Source: an uncultured Dehalococcoidia bacterium
Lineage (GTDB): Bacteria > Chloroflexota > Dehalococcoidia > Lucifugimonadales > GCA-2712585
Length of the DNA stretch: 64,000 bases
Assembly: GCA_958295715.1 (NCBI GenBank)
Contig: OY282371.1
Location: 186,001 to 250,000, forward strand
Direction of reading: 5' to 3'
Numbering within the stretch: the first letter of the stretch is position 1; each line of letters begins with the position of its first letter. The translations under genes were made by a program, and so were the position numbers. This document shows, piece by piece, positions 34,572 through 43,536 of this stretch. A model generated the notes under the pieces. It did no database searches. It had not been told where the DNA came from and was given only the letters and a program-made list of their open reading frames with translations.

Positions 34572-35726
34572 ATGGAAGATACTAATGCGTCAGGCGTGAT
34601 CAACTCTGTAGAGTTGAAGTCTATGATTCTCCGGTCACTGCAAGACCAGGGATTCCGCATTGACGGAACGCAGCGGCTATCACCCGTTAATCAATGGGAC
34701 AAAACCCACTTGCGGGCCTTACATTCGACTGCGGTTAGGCACAAGCGGGAGCGGTCTCGAAAAGGACTGCAACGGCATGAGAGCCGGCTCCTCACCATGT
34801 TGGCTGATGGCCGGGAAGTAGATCCCCAATCCATCTCACCTCGGCTTGTGGAGGTTACGCCGGGCTCGGTGAACGAGTTGCTGTTCCGGTATGCAGCCCT
34901 CCATTGGAGCATCCCCGTCTCTTCCGGGTATGGACGGCGCATCCGATTCCTTGTGATAGACGAGCACAACGGCAAGCTAATGGGCATATTCGGTCTTGGC
35001 GACCCGGTCTTTAATCTCGGAGCGCGAGACCGGTGGGTTGGCTGGAATAAGCCCGCCGCAAGACAACGGCTGAGGCACGTTATGGAGCTTTTCGTGCTGG
35101 GAGCGGTCCCGCCATACACCTCTCTATTATGCGGCAAACTCGTCGGGCTGATAGCCGGCAGCGACGAAGTGCGCCAGAGCTTCATTAGCAAGTATTCCGG
35201 TCGCAGGGCGTTAATCTCCGCGAATGTCCGGGATGCAAGGCTGGCCATGTTGACTACAACTTCCGCTTTGGGACGCTCATCAATATACAACCGCCTTAAA
35301 TTCAAGGGGAGACGCGCCTTTGTCAGTGTGGGGTTTACCAGGGGGTACGGAGAGTTTCATTTCTCGAACGGATTGTATTCAGTGATTTCGGAGTATGCCT
35401 TGCGCCATCTGAAACCCACGGCAAAACAAGCTGCCTGGGGCGTTGGGTTCAGAAACCGGAGGGAATTGGTCGGGAAATGCCTAGCCCATATCGGTCTGTC
35501 CGGGGAGTGGCTGCATCATGGCATCAGCAGAGAGGTGTTTGTTGTGCCGTTGGCCGACAACGCCCAGGAGTTTTTGCGCGGTGACCAGTCAGAGTTGCGA
35601 GAGTTCCGACGGCCAATGTCCGAGGTGTTTGATTTCTTTAGGGAGAGATGGTTGATGCCGCGCAGCAGGTGGGACCTGCGTTACCGGGAATGGCGGCCTG
35701 AAGAGTGGCGACTATGGGGCGAGTGA
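34572..35726 (+). CDS. druA: DUF4338 (Druantia DruA-like) protein
   Basis: 384 residues. The DUF4338 core, known from DruA of type I Druantia anti-phage systems, is clear: LHSTAVRHKRERSRKGLQ (about 48-65), RIRFLVIDEHNGKLMGIFGLGDPVF (starts near 126), DRWVGW, MELFVLGAVPPYTSLLCGKLV and VRQSFISKYSGR. The second half has the typical GYGEFHFSNGLY and IGLSGEWLHHGISREVFVVPL. The biochemical activity of DUF4338 is not established to my knowledge. The gene starts a three-gene run with NurA-like and HerA-like genes (13-base gap, then 1-base overlap). No DruE helicase, DruB, DruC or DruD is nearby. Lower GC than the chromosome suggests acquisition. Confidence 0.85.
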   Translation: MEDTNASGVINSVELKSMILRSLQDQGFRIDGTQRLSPVNQWDKTHLRALHSTAVRHKRERSRKGLQRHESRLLTMLADGREVDPQSISPRLVEVTPGSVNELLFRYAALHWSIPVSSGYGRRIRFLVIDEHNGKLMGIFGLGDPVFNLGARDRWVGWNKPAARQRLRHVMELFVLGAVPPYTSLLCGKLVGLIAGSDEVRQSFISKYSGRRALISANVRDARLAMLTTTSALGRSSIYNRLKFKGRRAFVSVGFTRGYGEFHFSNGLYSVISEYALRHLKPTAKQAAWGVGFRNRRELVGKCLAHIGLSGEWLHHGISREVFVVPLADNAQEFLRGDQSELREFRRPMSEVFDFFRERWLMPRSRWDLRYREWRPEEWRLWGE

Positions 35727-35739
35727 TGGAGCGGTAGCA

Positions 35740-36852
35740 TTGCGCGAGCCTTTTTCAGACCTCCCGGACGCTCTGGTTAAAGACCTGTTAGAGGCCGCCA
35801 TGCCGGTATCCGCGGAGGTCCGCGCCCGTTTTAACAAACTCAGGAATGATCGCGCAGGCTATAGGCGTAATGCTGTTGCTTGCGGCTTGATCCGGCGGAA
35901 GGCCGACCTTGACGTGCCCCGGGAGCCATCCGTGGCCGGCATTGACGGATCCTACCAACTCCACCGGCTGACGTCTTTGGACTTGTGCGCTGCCGCGGCT
36001 GTAGCTGTCGAAGGGACTTCTAAAGAAGCTATCCGGCATTGGCCTGAACCTTATCACCGGATTTGGGTGAGGGGAGTTCCCCACGCCGATGAGACCAGCC
36101 TGGTATTGCGTGGCTTGATGGTTGGCATGGAGTTGGAGTTGGCCAACCTTTCGCCCCATGACTTGACCTTGATAGATGGCGCGTTCGGGTCTCTAATCAT
36201 CTATTTGAACCAGGGTTTATCCAACGTTGGCGCCCGCCGCGCCGTTCTGAGCGCTGAACTGAAGGAGCGCTGGGAAAACCAGCAAATTTTAAGTCGTCTC
36301 TTGGCCCTCCTTCGCAGTGACCGCGCGGTGGCTGTCCCCAAATTCACGTCACGAAATGAACTGGCTAAGCCCCTGGGTATTAGCTCATCGGATGCTATTG
36401 ATGGCCGGACCCTCGCCACCCTCATCCTCAAATCCGGGGAATACACGGCCCCTCTGCCTGTGTACGAGGAGGAATATCATCTGCCCCGCGCCTTTTGCTC
36501 AGAAGGAGATGACTTAGCCATGAACCACGCCCTTCAAGCAGTTAGGGTCGTGTATTACAGGCCCTATGAATGGGTCCCATCAGTTAGGCTTGAGTTGCCA
36601 GGGCCCATCGCCAACAGCCTAACCCGTCTATCCATAGCCTTAGAGGGGATACACCGGCAGTTCTTTTCCCCGGCGGTATTGGAACCATATCCTCTTTTCT
36701 TGGCGGACCGGATGGTGAAGAGCCTTGGCGCCGGGGTTAGTGTGGTTGAGCAAACAGTGTCGCAACAGGTTGTAGATACGGGCGTTGATCTTGAACTGAC
36801 AATGCTTCTCCTTCAAAATTATCGCACAGAAGGAGGTAGAGGAGGGGTTTGA
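35740..36852 (+). CDS. nurA: NurA-like 5'-3' nuclease
   Basis: 370 residues from TTG 35740; GGAG lies 8-11 bases upstream and no ATG fits. The NurA domain begins with VAGIDGSYQLHR, whose Asp (residue 69) is the first metal ligand, and the second acidic site is in TLIDGAFGS (Asp146). Late segments HLPRAFCSEGDD and a long C-terminal part fit the NurA barrel, with YPLFLADRMVKSLGAGV and other family features near the end. NurA works with the HerA translocase in DNA end processing in archaea; in bacteria such pairs occur in defence loci. Its stop overlaps the HerA-like ATG (TGATG). Confidence 0.82.
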   Translation: MREPFSDLPDALVKDLLEAAMPVSAEVRARFNKLRNDRAGYRRNAVACGLIRRKADLDVPREPSVAGIDGSYQLHRLTSLDLCAAAAVAVEGTSKEAIRHWPEPYHRIWVRGVPHADETSLVLRGLMVGMELELANLSPHDLTLIDGAFGSLIIYLNQGLSNVGARRAVLSAELKERWENQQILSRLLALLRSDRAVAVPKFTSRNELAKPLGISSSDAIDGRTLATLILKSGEYTAPLPVYEEEYHLPRAFCSEGDDLAMNHALQAVRVVYYRPYEWVPSVRLELPGPIANSLTRLSIALEGIHRQFFSPAVLEPYPLFLADRMVKSLGAGVSVVEQTVSQQVVDTGVDLELTMLLLQNYRTEGGRGGV

Positions 36853-38621
36853 TGACATCGGGGCCGAATCAGGACATTGGCGTAATAGGTAGTCCGTCAA
36901 CCAATACTGAGTTGACTATAGACTTGTTAATGGAGGCGACTGAGGAGCGGATAGTGGGAGCGCTGGTGGCCTTCGATTCTACTCAAAATGGAAAGCATAT
37001 CAAGTCTGTTGGGCAGATTGTGGGAATAGAGTTGAAGAACCGGTGGCATGAGGACTCGGTGTTTCGGAACCTCATTAAACGCACTGGTGAGATACCCCCC
37101 ATCACCAACCGTCAGGATACCCGTATCGCTGATTTGGTGGTAGGCGCGACCTTCAAAGAGGAAAACCAAGGATATGAGCCCGATGTCCTTGGCATGGTCC
37201 CATCCACCGGAACCAGGATAGTCAGGGTAGACCAAGGGGTTCTTGACACCCTGCTAGAGGTGTACCAGAAAGAGATTTTTTACCTCGGCATGGCCTACGC
37301 CAACGACGTGAGGTATCCCATGTGGTTCAAGCACTTTGGCAGTGGCCCGCAAGGAGCGGGAGAGGCGTACCACATGGGCGTTTTCGGCAAGACCGGATCA
37401 GGCAAGTCGGGGCTGGCCAAGATGCTGCTATTGGCCTATGCCCGCCATCCGGAGATGGGGATTCTCATCATTGACCCGCAGGGTGAGTTCTCATTAGAGC
37501 TATCCGGGTCAATGGTTGGACAGCAACGACTTCCAGTCAAAGGAGTTCTGGATGGGCTGGGGCGTCCTGCTAAGGTCTATCGCATTCAGAACTTGCAATT
37601 GGACGAATGGAATCTTTTTGAGGAGTTGCTAGTTGCGCTCCGGTTTACAGAGCATCTGGGTATACCATCGACATCCGCCGATAATTCAAGGAAGGCCGCC
37701 GAAAAAATCTGCGGTGACCTAAGAAAGAAGAAGTATCGTCTCGACTCCCTTGACTCAGAGGATGCCCTGAAGCAAGCGTTGCGCGCCGTGATTACGCCTC
37801 AGAACTCCGCGTATATTTATGCTACCAGGGAAAGGGCAAACCAGCTTGTAAGTTATGTGCAAGACATCCTTCAGAACCGGTTAAGGGAGGTGTACAACAG
37901 CGGGTGGAGTCCCATTGCCGGGCTCTTTGGAACTGCTCCAGAGCGGCGTACTCTATATGGCATCGTATCCGATCTGATAGGCGCCAACCCTGCGGGAACA
38001 CGGAAACCGTCCATCATCGCCGTAGACCTCTCCGAGCAAGGAAACAGCAAATTTTGGTCTGAGGGTCTTCAGCGTAGGCTTATCGATAAGCTTTTGAACA
38101 TTCTTGTCACGCAATCTTCAGGGCAACTGGGGACTAATGACTCGGCCAACACTCTGGTCTTATTGGATGAAGCCGCGCGTCTCGCGCCATCCGGCAGCCT
38201 TGAAAGGGGAAGTGAAGCGGAGCGACTGAGGGCTACTCTCCGGCGCGCGGTGAGGGAGACTCGCAAGTATGGAATCGGCTGGTTCTTCGTTAGCCAGACG
38301 CTGGGCGGCATTGACAACGATATACTTCAGCAGTTGCGCATCCTGTTCTTTGGGTTTGGCCTGTCTTTGGGAGATGAGTTCCGCAAACTGCGTGAGTTTG
38401 CTGGCGGAGATAACCGGTCAATGGATCTCTACCGGTCATTTAGGGACCCACACAGCGCGCCGCGTCCTGATTTGCGAGAATTTCCGTTCATGGCGGTGGG
38501 CCCGGCCTCTCCCCTAGCTTTCAGCGGCCGTCCCCTGTTCTTCTCCGCATTCAGCAGTTCTGATGAATTTCTCACGGCTAATCAGTTGTTAGCGGTGGGC
38601 CAACTGCAAATGTCGCCATAA
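36852..38621 (+). CDS. herA: HerA-like hexameric ATPase/translocase
   Basis: About 589 residues. The N-terminal HAS-barrel segment (IVGALVAFDS...GQIVGIEL) is followed by Walker A GKTGSGKS (about 179-186), ILIIDPQGEFSLE, Walker B LVLLDEAARLAP (about 435-446), and RKYGIGWFFVSQTLGGID, with the sensor/arginine region typical of the FtsK-HerA group. HerA forms a hexamer that moves on double-stranded DNA and drives NurA. I take ATG 36852, overlapping the nurA stop; TTG 36849 is just upstream in frame. The overlap with nurA argues for a fixed-ratio complex. The cassette ends here; the next genes converge from the other strand. Confidence 0.88.
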   Translation: MTSGPNQDIGVIGSPSTNTELTIDLLMEATEERIVGALVAFDSTQNGKHIKSVGQIVGIELKNRWHEDSVFRNLIKRTGEIPPITNRQDTRIADLVVGATFKEENQGYEPDVLGMVPSTGTRIVRVDQGVLDTLLEVYQKEIFYLGMAYANDVRYPMWFKHFGSGPQGAGEAYHMGVFGKTGSGKSGLAKMLLLAYARHPEMGILIIDPQGEFSLELSGSMVGQQRLPVKGVLDGLGRPAKVYRIQNLQLDEWNLFEELLVALRFTEHLGIPSTSADNSRKAAEKICGDLRKKKYRLDSLDSEDALKQALRAVITPQNSAYIYATRERANQLVSYVQDILQNRLREVYNSGWSPIAGLFGTAPERRTLYGIVSDLIGANPAGTRKPSIIAVDLSEQGNSKFWSEGLQRRLIDKLLNILVTQSSGQLGTNDSANTLVLLDEAARLAPSGSLERGSEAERLRATLRRAVRETRKYGIGWFFVSQTLGGIDNDILQQLRILFFGFGLSLGDEFRKLREFAGGDNRSMDLYRSFRDPHSAPRPDLREFPFMAVGPASPLAFSGRPLFFSAFSSSDEFLTANQLLAVGQLQMSP

Positions 38622-38654
38622 GCCGGAGGACGCGCGGGTGACTATGGCCTTAGC

Positions 38655-39866
38655 TCAGCTGAGGACGCCGGCGTTGGCGAGGGCGTCGATTTGGGAGTCG
38701 GGGAGGCCCAGGACCTCCCGGCACACGCGGCGGGTGTGCTCGCCCAGGAGGGGCGCGGGCCTGTACCTGGCCTGGCTTTCCGATAGGTGGAAACAGTTGG
38801 CGTCGTAGGCGTGGCGGCCTATCTCCTTGTGCTCCAAGGAGACGTAGTGGCCACGATGCCGGAGTTGAGGGTCGTTGAACAGGTCCTCGCAGGTCTGGGC
38901 CACCCCCGCCGGGACCCCTGCGGCCTGGCACCGGGCCATGAGGTCGAAGGGCTCCTGATCCCGGGTCCACCCGGCGATGACCTCGTCCAGCGACTCCTCG
39001 TTATCCTTACGGGCCTGGGCGTCGCGAAACCTTGGGTCGCCGGCCAAAGCGGGTCGTCCCATGAGGCGGCAGAGGGCGCGCCACTCCGCGTCGCTGCGGC
39101 AGACGATGGCGCACCACCGGTCGGCGCCGGAGCAGGGGTAGGCGTTGTGGGGGGCGTACACGTCGTGCCTGTTCCCCCGGCGCGTCCCAACCCGGTTATT
39201 GGCGGCGTAGTCCATGAGGGCCGGGGCCACGAAGTAGAGGGAACCTTCCAACTGGGAAAGGTCGATATGCTGTCCCCCGCCGGTGCGGCGCCGGTGGTCT
39301 AGGGCCGCGGCGATGGCGGATACGGCCAGGTGAGGCAGCAGGAAGTCGGTATAGGCGCCGTAGGGGCTGGTGGGCGTGCGGTCGGGCCAGCCGGTTAGGT
39401 GTGTGTGGCTGGATAGGGCGGTGAGGACGGGGCCAAAGCCGGGGTGGTTGGAGTAGGGGCCTCCCCTGCCCTGCATGGAGGCGCTGAACATGATAACGCC
39501 GGGGTTCGTCTTCTTCACGTCGTCGTAGCCCAGGCCCCACCGCTCCATGACGCCGGGGGTGAAATTTTCTGTGACCACGTCGGCCCAGCGAGCCAGGGAA
39601 CGGGCCAACTCCCTGGCCTGGGGCATGGCCATGTTCAGGGCCATGCTATGTTTGCCGCCGTTGTAGTTGGCGAAGTAGCCGCTGCGGTTGACGCCGGGGA
39701 CGCCGTCCTTGTGGGGCGTGGCCGTTCGGAGGGTGTCGATGCGGTGAATGGACTCGACCCGCGTCACGGTGGCCCCGAAATCGGCCAGGTAGCGGGTGGT
39801 CATGGGTCCGATGGCCACCCAGCAGAAGTCGAGGACCTTTACGCCCGACAGTGGAGCCACGGTCAT
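38655..39866 (-). CDS. Type III CoA-transferase (CaiB/BaiF family), copy 1
   Basis: 403 residues. Family III CoA-transferases move CoA between carboxylic acids through an Asp-anchored intermediate. LSGVKVLDFCWVAIGPMTTRYLADFGATVTRVES opens the Rossmann-like domain (quoted positions 5-38 in part), NYNGGKHSMALNM follows and the catalytic Asp lies in the WADVVTENFTPGVM region. The ATG overlaps the stop of copy 2 upstream (ATGA), so both are coupled and may form a heteromer. It is the last gene of the minus-strand catabolic run. Confidence 0.9.
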   Translation of the reverse strand: MTVAPLSGVKVLDFCWVAIGPMTTRYLADFGATVTRVESIHRIDTLRTATPHKDGVPGVNRSGYFANYNGGKHSMALNMAMPQARELARSLARWADVVTENFTPGVMERWGLGYDDVKKTNPGVIMFSASMQGRGGPYSNHPGFGPVLTALSSHTHLTGWPDRTPTSPYGAYTDFLLPHLAVSAIAAALDHRRRTGGGQHIDLSQLEGSLYFVAPALMDYAANNRVGTRRGNRHDVYAPHNAYPCSGADRWCAIVCRSDAEWRALCRLMGRPALAGDPRFRDAQARKDNEESLDEVIAGWTRDQEPFDLMARCQAAGVPAGVAQTCEDLFNDPQLRHRGHYVSLEHKEIGRHAYDANCFHLSESQARYRPAPLLGEHTRRVCREVLGLPDSQIDALANAGVLS

Positions 39867-41104
39867 ATCACCCCGTCCTCCTTCAGCTTGGCCAACTGCC
39901 GGTCGGAGAGTCCCATCTCGTCCCGGTACACATCATTGTTGTGCTGTCCGATACGGGGCGCCCCCCTAAAAGCCGGCCCCGGGCCAACGGTGGACTTGAA
40001 GAATGGCCCAAGGGCCTTCATAACGCCCGGCGCTTCGCCCTCGGGCGACGGCAGGGGGACTTCCCCGAAGAAGCCGCGGGCCAGCAACTGAGGATAGGCG
40101 AACACGTCCTTGGGGTCGTGCACGGGAAACAACAGTATGCGCCGCTCCAGGGCCTCCCGCGCCAGCTGCGCCTTGGTCTTGGTCATAAAGAACCGCTCCA
40201 AGGGCGGCGTCATCTCCTCCAGAAGCTCCCTGCTCAACTGGCCGAAGCCAATGTCGCCCCAGTTGGTGTCGCGGAGCACGGCGTGTCCAAGGCCCTCTTC
40301 ATCCATCCAGTTGGAAAGGTTGGTCATGCTGAGGCCGCCGGTGTGGCCGCCGGGCTGGATGAAGTTCACGTATCCATCCCGGCACTCCCAGTTGATGCGC
40401 AGGTTCACGCTTCCCACAGGACGGAATGGCCCCTGGCGCTGCATGTTCAAGCGGTTCATGTCCCATAGCATGGGGGCGTGGGAGAGGGCGCGGGCCACGG
40501 CCTGTTGGCAGGACACGTCGACGCGCTGTCCCCTTCCCGTGAGGAGGCGGTAGTGGTTGGCGATGGTGGCCCCGGCCGCCGCCGCCGCCGAGCCGGTGGC
40601 CCAGAACTGGGGCGTGGAGATCCTGACGGGGGGACGGTCCGGGTCGCCGGTGAGGTGCATCATGCCGCTCAGGGCCATGCCGATTAGGTCCGTGGCCTGG
40701 TAGTCCCTATAAGGCCCGTTCTGCCCGAAGGGGGTGATGGAGACGTAGATGAGGGACGGGTTTTCGCCTTTCAGGTCGTCCCAGCCCAGGCCGAGGTTGT
40801 CTAGGTGGCCGGGGCGGAAGGACTCGATGAGGAAGTGGGAGGAGGCCAGGAGCTTTTCCAAAACCGGTCGGCCCGCCGGGGCGGTGAGGTCGAGGGTGAC
40901 GCTGCGCTTGTTGGCGGCGCAGAAGGCCCAGAAGAGGCTCTTCTCCGGGTGGGGGTCGTCCTGGTAGAAGGGGCCAATGCGCCTTGCCGGGTCGCCCCAA
41001 GGCGGCTCCAGCTTTATGACGTCGGCCCCCAGGTCGGCCAGGGCGCGGCCGCAGAGGGCGCCCCGCCCGTCGCTGAGGTCTAGAACCCGGTAGGGAGACA
41101 GCAT
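39863..41104 (-). CDS. Type III CoA-transferase (CaiB/BaiF family), copy 2
   Basis: 413 residues from ATG 41104; the frame is open 94 codons further upstream but that stretch is Arg/Pro/Gly-rich noise antisense to nothing useful, while the family start MLSPYRVLDLSDGRGALCGR is here. CoA-transferase signatures: LADLGADVIKLEPPWGDPAR, NKRSVTLDL and the Asp-bearing SHFLIESFRPGHLD. Overlaps copy 1 by 4 bases; 50 bases separate it from the acyl-CoA dehydrogenase upstream. Together the pair would activate a carboxylate as its CoA ester for the dehydrogenases next door. Confidence 0.9.
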   Translation of the reverse strand: MLSPYRVLDLSDGRGALCGRALADLGADVIKLEPPWGDPARRIGPFYQDDPHPEKSLFWAFCAANKRSVTLDLTAPAGRPVLEKLLASSHFLIESFRPGHLDNLGLGWDDLKGENPSLIYVSITPFGQNGPYRDYQATDLIGMALSGMMHLTGDPDRPPVRISTPQFWATGSAAAAAGATIANHYRLLTGRGQRVDVSCQQAVARALSHAPMLWDMNRLNMQRQGPFRPVGSVNLRINWECRDGYVNFIQPGGHTGGLSMTNLSNWMDEEGLGHAVLRDTNWGDIGFGQLSRELLEEMTPPLERFFMTKTKAQLAREALERRILLFPVHDPKDVFAYPQLLARGFFGEVPLPSPEGEAPGVMKALGPFFKSTVGPGPAFRGAPRIGQHNNDVYRDEMGLSDRQLAKLKEDGVI

Positions 41105-41154
41105 TGAGAGGCCGCCACCGGGCGGCCCCCCACGGGACGTGAGATTGGCCGGGT

Positions 41155-42276
41155 TCACAGGGCCAGGGCCTCGGCGAGGCGGCCCTTGTGGTGGGCGGGG
41201 TCGCCCAGGTAGTGGTAGAGGGCGCGGGACATCTTGGTGTGCAGGGTGAGGCCGTACTCCCGCATGATTCCCAGGCCGGCGTGGACCTCGTGGGCTGCGT
41301 TGCACGCCTGGTAGTAGGCCTCGCTGGCCACTATCTTGGCCGTGTGGACCTCCGCGGCCGCCGGGCGTCCGGCGTCCAGCTTCCACAGGGCCTCGTAAGC
41401 GGTCAACCGGGCCGCGTCCAGAAGGTTCACGATGTCAATCACGTGGTCCTGAACGCGTTGGAAGCGTCCGATGGGAAGGCCGAACTGGACGCGGGACCTG
41501 CTGTAGTCCAGGGTCATCTCAAAGACCCGCTCGCACCCGCCCACCTGGTAGGCGCAGAGGACGGGGATGGCCTTCATCATGGCCCGTTCCAGGCTCTGCC
41601 AACCGTTCACCGCGCCGCCGCCCAGCAGGGCCGAGTGTGGAACCTCCACGTTATCCAGCCGCGCCTCGCAGTCGCCTGAGGAGAACCCATCCATTGGCCG
41701 GACCTCCACGCCGGGCAGGGATGCGTCCACCAGGAAGAGCCCCAGCCCGCCGCCGTCCACCGCCGCGGGGCAAATTAGATGGGTGGCGCCAAAGGCGTTC
41801 TGCGCGAAGAGCTTGACGCCCTTCAGCAGGAAGCCGCCGCCAAGCCGGGAGGCCGTGGTTCCGGTGAAATAATCAGGCTCCCAGCCGTAGTCCGGCTCCG
41901 TGATGGCGGGGGCCAGAATGCGGCGGCCCGTGGGAACGTCCGTCAGGATGACGCGCTTCTGCTCGGGGGTGGCGGCCTCCATCACTATTAGCGGCCCCAG
42001 GACCGCCGCGGAGAGGTGGGAACCCGGCACGGGGCCGCGGCCCAACTCTTGGAACAGGATGGCGGCGTCGGTGAGGGAGCCGCCCTCGCCGCCGTATTCG
42101 GCGGGCGTCAACGCGCCCAGCCAGCCGGCGTCGACCAGCTTACCCCACAGGTCGGGCCGGAAGCCGCCCGCCGAGGCGTCCAGGTCCAGCAGGACCTCCT
42201 TGGGAAACTCCCGCTCCACCAACTCCCTGGCGGCGGCCTTCAGCATCTCCTGGCTTTCGGTCAGCGATAGGTCCAT
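41155..42276 (-). CDS. Acyl-CoA dehydrogenase family protein, copy 1
   Basis: 373 residues from ATG 42276 (MDLSLTESQEMLKAAARELV); a longer frame starts 20 codons earlier inside the spacer. FAD-dependent alpha-beta-dehydrogenation fold. LFQELGRGPVPGSHL, the middle beta domain and the C-terminal helical SRVQFGLPIGRFQRVQDHVIDI are visible. The usual catalytic Glu region reads EVHAGLGIMREYGLTLHT, a common variant. Forms a likely heteromeric pair with the next gene, as in the side-chain or cyclic-acid dehydrogenases of actinobacteria. Confidence 0.9.
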   Translation of the reverse strand: MDLSLTESQEMLKAAARELVEREFPKEVLLDLDASAGGFRPDLWGKLVDAGWLGALTPAEYGGEGGSLTDAAILFQELGRGPVPGSHLSAAVLGPLIVMEAATPEQKRVILTDVPTGRRILAPAITEPDYGWEPDYFTGTTASRLGGGFLLKGVKLFAQNAFGATHLICPAAVDGGGLGLFLVDASLPGVEVRPMDGFSSGDCEARLDNVEVPHSALLGGGAVNGWQSLERAMMKAIPVLCAYQVGGCERVFEMTLDYSRSRVQFGLPIGRFQRVQDHVIDIVNLLDAARLTAYEALWKLDAGRPAAAEVHTAKIVASEAYYQACNAAHEVHAGLGIMREYGLTLHTKMSRALYHYLGDPAHHKGRLAEALAL

Positions 42277-42292
42277 GGTCAGAGGCCGCGGC

Positions 42293-43528
42293 CTAGCCTT
42301 GGCCGTCCGGCTTCCCGGCCGCGGCCCTGCCGACACCCAAGGCCCGGGCCATTATCACCTTCTGAATCTCCACGGTGCCGCCCGGGTGCTGGGCCACGAT
42401 GCTGCCGCGCTGCTGCGTCTCCAGGTGGCCGTCCTCAAGGCGCCAGTGGGGGTCGGTGGTCAGGGCATAGGGGCCTAGTATCTTGTGAAGGGCCTTGGAA
42501 GTGCGCAGGGCGGCGCGCTTCATGTGGAGGTACGCCTGGGGGCCTTCGTAGGAGATGGGGCGTCCGGTGGACTGGAGCCAGTAGTTCCTGAGATGGAAGA
42601 GGCGGCCTATCTGGGCGTCTACGTGCATGTCCGCCAGGAGGTCCCGCGTCCGGGGGTTGGAGGCGAGGGGCCGGCCCCGGCGGAGCCGCTCTTTGCACAG
42701 GCGGAAGACGCGCTCCATAAGCTGGTTCCGACCCAGGGAGGTCTGCATGAGCCCGTGCTCCAACTCCAAGTGGGTGCCGGCCACCTTCCAGCCGTTGTTC
42801 TCGCCGCCTATGAGGTTGAAGGCGGGCAGCCTAACGTTGTCGAAGTAGACCGTCTGCTTCAGGCCGCTGGCGGCCCCGCGCTCGTTCCCGGCGAACAGCA
42901 GGTCCATCGGAGCCCAGGAGACGCCGGGCAGGTCCATGGGCACGATGAACCAGCTGAGGTTCTGATGCCGCCGGCCGCCGGGGTCGGTGTTGACTATCAT
43001 CCACGACTGGTCGGCGCCGTGAGCGCTTCCCACAAATATCTTCTGGCCGTTGACAAGGTAGGCGTCGCCGTCCCTGATGGCGGTGGTCTTCACGTTGGCC
43101 AGGTCGGAACCGGCCTCCGGCTCCGTGAGGAGCTGCCAGGTGCGGACGCGGCCCTTGAGGATGGGCGGCAGGAAGCGGGCCTTCTGCTCCTCAGCGCCCC
43201 ATACCATTATGGATGCCGCGCCCAGCTTGCCGCCGGAGTCGTAGTAGGGCGGCAGCGTGAAGCCGAGGCGGTCCAACTCCTGCTCGATTACCAGGGCCTC
43301 CGGCGGGGAGAGGCCGCCGCCGCCGTACTCCCGCGGATAGGTGGGATAGAGCCAGCCCTCGTCGCCCAACTCCCGGCCCAACCTACGCTGCTTTAGGTAG
43401 TCGGCCTCGGTCAGAAGGACGGGGTCGGCAAGGTCGGGGAAGTCCTTGGGAGCGTGGGCGTCAAGCCAAGACCTGACCCGCGCGCGGAAGCGTTCCTGCT
43501 CCGGGGTGAAGGTGATGTCAAAGTCCAC
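42293..43528 (-). CDS. Acyl-CoA dehydrogenase family protein, copy 2
   Basis: 411 residues, GTG start (43528). FTPEQERFRARVRSWLDAHAPKDF is the family N-terminus. YPREYGGGGLSPPEALVIEQEL, LTEPEAGSDLANVKTTA (FAD/substrate loop) and GSAHGADQSWMIVNTDP follow. The C-terminal part ends QHPGGTVEIQKVIMARALG. Pairs with copy 1 (16-base gap); two different subunits are the pattern of alpha2-beta2 acyl-CoA dehydrogenases acting on bulky substrates. Confidence 0.9.
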   Translation of the reverse strand: MDFDITFTPEQERFRARVRSWLDAHAPKDFPDLADPVLLTEADYLKQRRLGRELGDEGWLYPTYPREYGGGGLSPPEALVIEQELDRLGFTLPPYYDSGGKLGAASIMVWGAEEQKARFLPPILKGRVRTWQLLTEPEAGSDLANVKTTAIRDGDAYLVNGQKIFVGSAHGADQSWMIVNTDPGGRRHQNLSWFIVPMDLPGVSWAPMDLLFAGNERGAASGLKQTVYFDNVRLPAFNLIGGENNGWKVAGTHLELEHGLMQTSLGRNQLMERVFRLCKERLRRGRPLASNPRTRDLLADMHVDAQIGRLFHLRNYWLQSTGRPISYEGPQAYLHMKRAALRTSKALHKILGPYALTTDPHWRLEDGHLETQQRGSIVAQHPGGTVEIQKVIMARALGVGRAAAGKPDGQG

Positions 43529-43536
43529 CGGTGGAT

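Noticed and set aside
34572-38621. A complete Druantia system
   Set aside because: Only a DruA-like protein is present; no DruE-type DUF1998 helicase, DruB, DruC or DruD. Lhr at 20313 is a housekeeping-type gene 10 kb away.
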